Positions 5,123 through 9,886 of a stretch of DNA of 9,886 nucleotides are shown here, one piece after another. Within the stretch, counting starts at the first letter, position 1; each line of letters opens with the position of its first letter. Source of the DNA: Mycobacterium sp. GTDB lineage: Bacteria > Actinomycetota > Actinomycetes > Mycobacteriales > Mycobacteriaceae. The notes beneath the pieces were generated by a model. It was not told the DNA's origin and did no database searches. It was given only the letters and a program-made list of their open reading frames with translations. The stretch lies in contig JAHBAP020000457.1 of NCBI GenBank assembly GCA_018500005.2, forward strand, positions 1-9,886, read 5' to 3'. The translations under genes were made by a program, and so were the position numbers.

Positions 5123-7335
5123 TGCTTCTGCACCTCCTTCTCCAGCGGGGTCGCGAACAGGTGAGAGGGTCCGAAAAGCTTTGACGGAACCGGGTTCTCG
5201 ACGGCCAGTGGCCGGCCCCGCCCGCGGATCGAGCGGATCGATATCACCGCCGCCGCCGCCACTACGATGATCACCACCACGGCGAAGACGATCGACAGCG
5301 TGCCCTGGATGAAGGTGTTGCGGATGACGTCGTGCAACTGGTCGGGATTCTTGGCCGCACCGAACGAGGTCTTTCCTGCGGCCAGGGCGTCGCGGTACTG
5401 GAAGTGCTGGGTCCAGTAGCCCAGCTTGGGATCACCGGAGAAGATCTTCTGCCAGGACGCCGTCAGCGTCACGAGTAGGTCCCACGCCAGCGGAAGTCCG
5501 GGAATCCAGGCCCATTTCAGCAAGCCCATCTTGATCACCACCACGGTGACCACGGTCAGTGCGATCGCGGCCAGCAATTGGTTTGCGATGCCGAACAACG
5601 GGAACAGGGTGTTGATGCCGCCGAGAGGATCGGTGACGCCCATCAGCAGGATGGACCCCCAGCCCGCGACGACGAGGATGCTGCACACCCACGCGCCGAG
5701 TTTCCAACTCGGATCGTGCAGACGCCGCAACGGCCCGCCCAGGTTGCTCAGCCCATCGGAGAGCATGAACCGCGCCACCCGGGTTCCCGCGTCGATGGTG
5801 GTGAGGATGAACAGCGCCTCGAACATGATTGCGAAGTGGTACCAGAATGCCTTGAGCCCGCTGCCGCCGAACACCGACAGCACCTGGGCCATGCCGAACG
5901 CCAGGGTGGGCGCCCCACCGGTCCGCGAGACGATGGACTGCTCGCCGACACTGGTGGCCGCGTCGGTGATCTCGGCGGCCGTGATCGGTGTCCCGGACAG
6001 GCCCAGGCTGTTGACGTAGGTCGCCGCGGTCTCAGCCGTGCGGCCGGTCTGGGCTCCAGGTGCGTTCATGGCGAAGTACAAGTGCTGGTTGAGAATTGAC
6101 GCGGTGATCAGCGCCATGATCGCGACGAACGACTCGGTCATCATGCCGCCGTAGCCGATCAGCCGCATCTGGCTTTCCTTCTCCAGCAGCTTGGGCGTGG
6201 TGCCCGAAGCGATCAGGGAATGGAAGCCCGATAGCGCGCCGCAGGCGATGGTGATGAACAGGAACGGGAACAGCGAACCCGCAAAGACCGGCCCCGCACC
6301 GGTTTTGGCGAACTGCGAGATCGCCGGGGCTTCCATCACCGGGCGGGCCAGCAGGATGCCGACGGCCAGAAGTCCGATGGTCCCGACCTTCATGAACGTC
6401 GACAGGTAGTCGCGCGGGGCCAGCAGCAGCCACACCGGTAGCACCGAGGCGGCCAGGCCGTAGATGATCAGACACCACGACAGCGTCACCTTGGACAGCG
6501 TGAACCACTCGGTGCCCCAGTCGGTGTGGTCCACCCACCCGCCGGCCACCACCGCCAGCAGCAGCAGGGCCACGCCGATCAGCGACACCTCCGACACCCG
6601 GCCCGGCCGGAGATAGCGCAGATACAGCCCCATGAAGATGGCGATCGGGATCGTCATCGCGATGGAGAACACCCCCCACGGGCTTTCGGCCAGCGCGTTG
6701 ACGACCACCAGGCCCAGCACCGCCAGCAGGATCACCATGATGACCAGCACCCCGATGATCGCCGCCGCGCCGCCCACCACACCGAGTTCGTCACGGGCCA
6801 TCTGACCCAGCGAGCGCCCCCGGCGGCGGGTGGAGATGGACAGCACCAGGTAGTCCTGAACACACCCGGCCAGCACCGCCCCGATGATGATCCAGATGGT
6901 CCCGGGTAGATACCCCATCTGGGTGGCCAGTACCGGCCCCACCAACGGACCCGCCCCGGCGATCGCGGCGAAGTGATGCCCGAACAGCACCCGCCGGTCG
7001 GTGGGCATGTAGTCGGTGCCGTTCTCGTAGATCTCGGCCGGGGTCGCGTGATCGTCGCGGGGACGGACGATTTTCATCTCGATCAGCCGCGCGTAGAACC
7101 GGAACCCGATCACATAGGTGCAGATCGCCGCGACGACGAACCACACCGCGTTGACGTTCTCGCCGCGCAGGAACGCGATGACCGCCCAGGCGACCGCACC
7201 GAGCAACGCGATGGCACCGAACACCAGTTTGTGGCGGGTGGTGATCGGCGATCGGTCGATGATCGCGACCGGCGGCAGGTCCTTGTCCGTGCGGACGAAG
7301 GTGACGTCGCCCCGGACCTCCTCGATGCATTCCAT
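5065..7335 (-). CDS. cstA: CstA family carbon-starvation transporter (peptide/pyruvate)
   Basis: A 756-residue polytopic membrane protein of the CstA family, which imports peptides and/or pyruvate, typically induced by carbon limitation; M. tuberculosis CstA is about the same length. Residues 1-35 are cytoplasmic-looking, then many hydrophobic helices from about 37 to 600 and a last one near 678-700. Hallmark motifs are PAEIYENGTDYMPTDRRVLFGHHFAAIAGAGPLVGP (99-134), GCVQDYLVL (157-165), CGALSGFHSLIASGTTPK (365-382) and FPLFGIANQLLAAIAL (578-593). I chose ATG 7335 (AAGGA about 10 bases upstream); the frame is open to 7443 with a GTG at 7353 as alternative, but the extra residues look non-coding (Arg/Gly/Ser-rich). 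The 3' end overlaps the YbdD-family gene by 58 bases. It is divergent from the GNAT-AAA gene with a 127-base gap. Confidence 0.95.
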   Translation of the reverse strand: MECIEEVRGDVTFVRTDKDLPPVAIIDRSPITTRHKLVFGAIALLGAVAWAVIAFLRGENVNAVWFVVAAICTYVIGFRFYARLIEMKIVRPRDDHATPAEIYENGTDYMPTDRRVLFGHHFAAIAGAGPLVGPVLATQMGYLPGTIWIIIGAVLAGCVQDYLVLSISTRRRGRSLGQMARDELGVVGGAAAIIGVLVIMVILLAVLGLVVVNALAESPWGVFSIAMTIPIAIFMGLYLRYLRPGRVSEVSLIGVALLLLAVVAGGWVDHTDWGTEWFTLSKVTLSWCLIIYGLAASVLPVWLLLAPRDYLSTFMKVGTIGLLAVGILLARPVMEAPAISQFAKTGAGPVFAGSLFPFLFITIACGALSGFHSLIASGTTPKLLEKESQMRLIGYGGMMTESFVAIMALITASILNQHLYFAMNAPGAQTGRTAETAATYVNSLGLSGTPITAAEITDAATSVGEQSIVSRTGGAPTLAFGMAQVLSVFGGSGLKAFWYHFAIMFEALFILTTIDAGTRVARFMLSDGLSNLGGPLRRLHDPSWKLGAWVCSILVVAGWGSILLMGVTDPLGGINTLFPLFGIANQLLAAIALTVVTVVVIKMGLLKWAWIPGLPLAWDLLVTLTASWQKIFSGDPKLGYWTQHFQYRDALAAGKTSFGAAKNPDQLHDVIRNTFIQGTLSIVFAVVVIIVVAAAAVISIRSIRGRGRPLAVENPVPSKLFGPSHLFATPLEKEVQKQWDALGDSLPASPAKSVGM
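5132..5139 (-). promoter_or_regulatory. Near-perfect ribosome binding site for the YbdD-family gene, inside cstA
   Basis: AAGGAGGT on the minus strand, 9 bases before ATG 5122, lies within the cstA coding sequence and decides the overlapping start. Confidence 0.8.
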
Positions 7336-7462
7336 AGTCGACGATCCTTGCACCGAAACTCCCGCGAGCGTCGAGTTCCCCTGCCGACATCCACCGGATG
7401 GGGGATGCGCCCCCCGGGAATCCCGGCATGCTCTACCTCTCAATACCGAGGAGGTGAGGGCG
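7336..7462. promoter_or_regulatory. Divergent promoter region between cstA and the GNAT-AAA gene
   Basis: The 127 bases hold two adjacent symmetric elements: GGGGG-ATGCG-CCCCC (7400-7414) and the 13-base perfect palindrome CCGGGA-A-TCCCGG (7414-7426). They could bind a shared regulator. No convincing TANNNT box pairs with either start, so promoter positions stay undefined. Confidence 0.35.
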
Positions 7463-8752
7463 ATGCCGGCATGGCGCCTGCGTGACTATCACGACGAGGA
7501 CCTGGACAAGGCGATCGGCGTGTGGGATCAGAGCCGCGCCCCGGGTTCGCCCGAACCGGTCTTCAGTGTTGCCGAGGTGATGGCCGCGGCCCGGTCCGGG
7601 GAGCCGGCGGTGGTCGCCGAGGTCGGCGACGAGATGGTCGGCATGGCGGTCGCCCAGACGCAGGGCGAGCGGGCCTGGATCCTGCTGCTGGCCATCGGCT
7701 CGCGCTGGCGCAACCGCGGGATCGGGTCGGCGCTGCTGACGGACCTGGAGCGCAGACTGCGTTCGCAGGGAGTGCGAAGGATCTGCGCGGCACTGCCGGA
7801 TGGCGCGACCGGCGCCGTGGCGCTGGAGAACTCCGGATACGCCCGCCGCGACCGACTTGTCTACTACGAACTGCTCGAGCACCTGGGCCCCGATCAGGCC
7901 AACCTGCTCGAGGAACTGGGTGGCCAGATTCTGCCGCCCGGGCTGTGGGGCGACATGGCCGGCATGGAGACCGAGAAGCAGATCATCGAGCGTCGCATCG
8001 TCGACCCGCTCGGCCACCCTGAGGTGGCCGAACGCTACGGTGTCAGCCCGCCCAAGGCGGTCATCCTGTTCGGGCCGCCGGGAACCGGGAAAACCAGCTT
8101 CGCCAAAGCGATTTCGTCCCGGCTGGGCTGGCCGTTCGTCGAGCTGTTCCCGTCCCGGCTGGCCGCCACCGGCACCGGCGGGCTGGCGGCCTCGCTGCGA
8201 GAAGCCTTCGCGGACTTGGCCGAACTCGACGAACTGGTGCTGTTCATCGACGAGGTGGAGGAGATCGCCACCGCCCGGGCCGGTGCCTCGGCCGCCGAAC
8301 TGGGCGTCACCAACGAATTGCTCAAGCTCATTCCGGCGTTCCGGCAGCACGACAGCCGCCTCTTGGTGTGTGCAACCAACGCCGTGCACTCCCTGGACTC
8401 GGCGTTCCTGCGGCCCGGCCGCTTCGACTACGTCATCCCGGTCGGGCCGCCCGACCAACCGGCCCGCCGCGCGGTCTGGCGGCGCTACCTCGGCGGAGCC
8501 AACGGCTCCCTCCGGTCTGGGGTCGACGTCGACGCGCTGGTGACCGCCTCGGAACTGTTCACCCCGGCCGATATCGAGTTCGCCGCCAGAAAGGGCGCTC
8601 AGTCGGCCTTCGAACGCGAGATGCGCGACGGTAAGGGCATGCCTGCCGTCACCGAGGACTATCTGCGGGCGATTGCGGAGATCCGTCCGACCCTGACCGC
8701 GGCGATGCTCGACGAGTTCGAGCGCGGCAAGGCCGAATTCGCACGCCTGTAG
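7463..8752 (+). CDS. GNAT acetyltransferase-AAA ATPase fusion protein
   Basis: A 429-residue two-domain protein. Residues 1-140 form a GNAT N-acetyltransferase domain: WILLLAI (72-78), then the acetyl-CoA loop RWRNRGIGSALL (81-92, R/Q-x-x-G-x-G pattern), and the closing ALENSGYARRDRLVYYE. Residues 150-429 are a classical AAA ATPase module: the entry motif WGDMAGMETEKQ (162-173), Walker A GPPGTGKT (204-211), Walker B LFIDEVEE (260-267, Asp263/Glu264), sensor 1 ATN (304-306), and the second region of homology with LRPGRFD (316-322) holding candidate arginine fingers Arg317 and Arg320; TPADIEFAARKGA (367-379) matches the sensor 2 helix. No aromatic pore-loop motif is obvious after PFVELF. It may remodel proteins and/or acetylate a target; substrates are unknown. 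GGAGGT (7450-7455) lies 7 bases before the ATG. A small regulator gene follows after 45 bases. Confidence 0.85.
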   Translation: MPAWRLRDYHDEDLDKAIGVWDQSRAPGSPEPVFSVAEVMAAARSGEPAVVAEVGDEMVGMAVAQTQGERAWILLLAIGSRWRNRGIGSALLTDLERRLRSQGVRRICAALPDGATGAVALENSGYARRDRLVYYELLEHLGPDQANLLEELGGQILPPGLWGDMAGMETEKQIIERRIVDPLGHPEVAERYGVSPPKAVILFGPPGTGKTSFAKAISSRLGWPFVELFPSRLAATGTGGLAASLREAFADLAELDELVLFIDEVEEIATARAGASAAELGVTNELLKLIPAFRQHDSRLLVCATNAVHSLDSAFLRPGRFDYVIPVGPPDQPARRAVWRRYLGGANGSLRSGVDVDALVTASELFTPADIEFAARKGAQSAFEREMRDGKGMPAVTEDYLRAIAEIRPTLTAAMLDEFERGKAEFARL

Positions 8753-8756
8753 TCAC

Positions 8757-8775
8757 GATTCGCCATACGCGAATC
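8757..8775. promoter_or_regulatory. 19-bp palindrome, candidate operator of the winged-helix gene
   Basis: GATTCGC and GCGAATC are perfect 7-base arms around CATAC. It lies between the stop of the GNAT-AAA gene and the start of the small regulator, 22 bases before its ATG, where the -35 region would be. No T-run follows, so a terminator is unlikely. Autoregulation by the downstream gene product is the simplest reading. Confidence 0.5.
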
Positions 8776-8785
8776 AATCCAGTGA

Positions 8786-8791
8786 TAGAAC
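8786..8791 (+). promoter_or_regulatory. Candidate -10 box (TAGAAC) of a leaderless promoter
   Basis: TAGAAC matches TANNNT except in the last base and is followed by exactly 6 bases and ATG 8798. No Shine-Dalgarno sequence lies before this ATG, so a leaderless mRNA would explain the start. Confidence 0.35.
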
Positions 8792-8797
8792 TAGATC

Positions 8798-9088
8798 ATG
8801 GCGCAGGAACCTACGAGGGAACGCGGATGGACGTTTCTGACCAACCATGCCCACGTGCTGTTGTGCCTGTCGCGGGGTGAGTCGCTGACCGCCCGCGAAC
8901 TCGGCCTGCGGATCGGCATCACCGAACGTGCGGTCCAGGTGATACTCGCCGACCTCACCGACGGCGGCTACCTGAGGAAGAAGAAGGAAGGCCGGCGCAA
9001 CCTCTATACCGTCAATGCCAGAGGGCGACTGCGCCATCCGTTGGAGGCCCACCACACGGTGGGGCAACTGATCACCGCTCTGGAATAA
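8798..9088 (+). CDS. Small winged-helix (MarR/ArsR-like) transcriptional regulator
   Basis: A 96-residue protein that is little more than one DNA-binding domain. The helix-turn-helix runs over LTARELGLRIGITERAVQVILADLTDGGYL (30-59), with the recognition helix near 42-53, and a basic wing KKKEGRRNLYTV (61-72) follows. An N-terminal helix with FLTNHAHVLLCLSRGE precedes it, and a short C-terminal helix HHTVGQLITALE could support a dimer. No ligand-binding or metal-binding motif is visible. The gene lies 45 bases after the GNAT-AAA gene on the same strand, behind a perfect-arm palindrome and a possible leaderless promoter, so it probably has its own start of transcription and may repress itself. 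The target genes are not known; neighbours on either side are candidates. Confidence 0.8.
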   Translation: MAQEPTRERGWTFLTNHAHVLLCLSRGESLTARELGLRIGITERAVQVILADLTDGGYLRKKKEGRRNLYTVNARGRLRHPLEAHHTVGQLITALE

Positions 9089-9092
9089 CCCT

Positions 9093-9118
9093 GCGGCCGG
9101 GCGGCCGCCCGCGGGCGG
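9093..9118. repeat. Nested GC-only palindromes before the FadE22-like gene
   Basis: Three overlapping symmetric elements share these bases: GCGGCC-GGGC-GGCCGC (9093-9108), the 14-base perfect palindrome at 9098-9111 (CGGGCGG/CCGCCCG), and another at 9105-9118 (CCGCCCG/CGGGCGG). As RNA they form mutually exclusive hairpins. No T-run follows. They could end the regulator transcript or affect the promoter of the next gene. Confidence 0.45.
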
Positions 9119-9124
9119 TAACGT
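9119..9124 (+). promoter_or_regulatory. -10 box (TAACGT) of a likely leaderless promoter
   Basis: TAACGT fits TANNNT and is followed by exactly 6 bases and ATG 9131. The only purine-rich stretch (GAGG) touches the ATG and is too close to act as a ribosome binding site. Confidence 0.5.
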
Positions 9125-9130
9125 CCGAGG

Positions 9131-9886
9131 ATGCCCATTGCACTGACCGACGACCACCGCGAACTCGGCGACGTCGCCCGCTCCTTCCTGACCGCGCAGA
9201 AGGCTCGCGGGGCGGCGCGCGAACTGCTCGACGCCGACGCGGAGACCAGGCCGTCGTTCTGGCCGGAACTGGCCGAATTGGGCTGGCTGGGTCTGCACAT
9301 CGACGAGGCCTACGGCGGCTCAGGTTTCGGCCTGCCCGAACTCGTGGTCGTCATCGACGAACTGGGACGTGCGGTGGCCCCCGGCCCCTTTGTGCCCACC
9401 GTGGTGGTCTCCGCCGTCATCGACGCTGTCGGCACCGACGAGCAGAAGGCCCGTCTGCTGCCCGGCCTGGTCGACGGATCCCGCACCGGCGCAGTCGGTT
9501 TCGGCGGCAGTGTCGTGGTGTCGGGTCGGAACGCAGCCGGTCACGCCGGTGTGGTGCTGGGCGCCGGATTGGCCGACGTGCTGCTGATCGCGGCCGGTGA
9601 CGACATGCTCCTGGTGGACCGTAACGCCGACGGTGTCACGGTGGCGGTGCCCAAGAACCTCGACCGCACCCGCCGGTCCGGAACCGTCACGCTCGAGGAC
9701 GTCGCCGTCGAGGTGCTGCCGGGTGCCCGCGCCGCCGCACTGGCCCGCGCCCGAACCCTGTTCGCCGCCGAAGCCGTCGGCGGGGCCTCGGACTGCGTGG
9801 ACGCCGCCGTCGAATACGCCAAGGTGCGTGAGCAGTTCGGCCGCACCATCGCCACCTTCCAGGCCGTCAAGCACCACTGCGCCAAC
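9131..9886 (+). CDS. Acyl-CoA dehydrogenase, FadE22-like (3' partial)
   Basis: The first 252 residues of an acyl-CoA dehydrogenase that runs off the window. The N-terminal helical domain contains GWLGLHIDEAYGGSGFGLPELVVVIDELGRAVAP (51-84), the typical substrate-side loop of the family. The middle beta domain (about 115-195) is short and lacks the usual T-E-P-x-A-G-S-D motif, having GAVGFGGSVVVSG instead. The start of the C-terminal domain shows YAKVREQFGRTIATFQAVKHHCAN with the FAD-binding R-x-Q-F-G. A degenerate first module of this kind is what I recall for the large (about 720-residue) two-module enzymes FadE22, FadE6 and FadE34 of M. tuberculosis, with FadE22 the closest in wording. If so, a second module lies beyond the window. 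It is on the plus strand, 42 bases after the regulator gene and divergent from cstA further left. Confidence 0.85.
   Translation, partial: MPIALTDDHRELGDVARSFLTAQKARGAARELLDADAETRPSFWPELAELGWLGLHIDEAYGGSGFGLPELVVVIDELGRAVAPGPFVPTVVVSAVIDAVGTDEQKARLLPGLVDGSRTGAVGFGGSVVVSGRNAAGHAGVVLGAGLADVLLIAAGDDMLLVDRNADGVTVAVPKNLDRTRRSGTVTLEDVAVEVLPGARAAALARARTLFAAEAVGGASDCVDAAVEYAKVREQFGRTIATFQAVKHHCAN

Noticed and set aside
7336..7443. Upstream extension of cstA to 7443 adding 36 residues
   Set aside because: The added residues are Arg/Gly/Ser-rich, unlike the family N-terminus, have no ribosome binding site, and would consume most of the divergent promoter region.
1..9886. CRISPR array, tRNA, rRNA, insertion sequence, attachment site or replication origin
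   Set aside because: No regularly spaced repeats, tRNA-like cloverleaf, transposase motif or terminal inverted repeats were seen on reading both strands.

Overview
The window looks like chromosomal DNA from a high-GC actinobacterium, most probably a mycobacterium (Mycobacterium/Mycolicibacterium type). Grounds: strong G/C bias at third codon positions, three acyl-CoA dehydrogenase (FadE) genes, an apparent RpfA-like tail, and several genes with TANNNT-type -10 boxes placed so that transcription would begin at or next to the start codon. No insertion sequence, CRISPR array, tRNA, rRNA or other sign of recent transfer was seen; gene density is high and the content is mostly metabolic and envelope related.

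Layout. 1-438 (+): 3' end of a Pro/Ala-rich secreted protein whose C-terminus resembles RpfA. 458-1078 (-): SOUL/HBP haem-binding protein. 1162-1944 (+): four-helix membrane protein of DUF4239/bestrophin-like type. 1949-4336 (-): two-gene operon for two different, complementary acyl-CoA dehydrogenase subunits, preceded by a 22-bp near-palindrome that overlaps the likely transcription start. 4337-4657: 321-bp non-coding region with that operator, a strong intrinsic terminator that has no gene in front of it, and an exact 15-bp tandem duplication. 4658-4906 (+): 82-residue secreted peptide. 4919-7335 (-): cstA followed by an overlapping YbdD/YjiX-family gene, a peptide/pyruvate transport pair. 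7463-8752 (+): fusion of a GNAT acetyltransferase domain to an AAA ATPase. 8798-9088 (+): small winged-helix regulator behind a 19-bp perfect-arm palindrome. 9131-9886 (+): 5' part of a FadE22-like acyl-CoA dehydrogenase, running off the end.

How the genes fit together. The fadE pair splits the usual active-site features between two polypeptides, the hallmark of mycobacterial alpha2-beta2 dehydrogenases acting on bulky CoA esters such as sterol or lipid side chains; the substrate cannot be read from sequence. CstA with its YbdD partner imports peptides or pyruvate during carbon limitation. The FadE22-like gene lies divergent from cstA with two genes between, an arrangement that recalls the fadE22-cstA neighbourhood of M. 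tuberculosis. The most unusual items are the GNAT-AAA fusion with its neighbouring small regulator, the orphan terminator (possible small RNA or attenuator), and the fadE operator.
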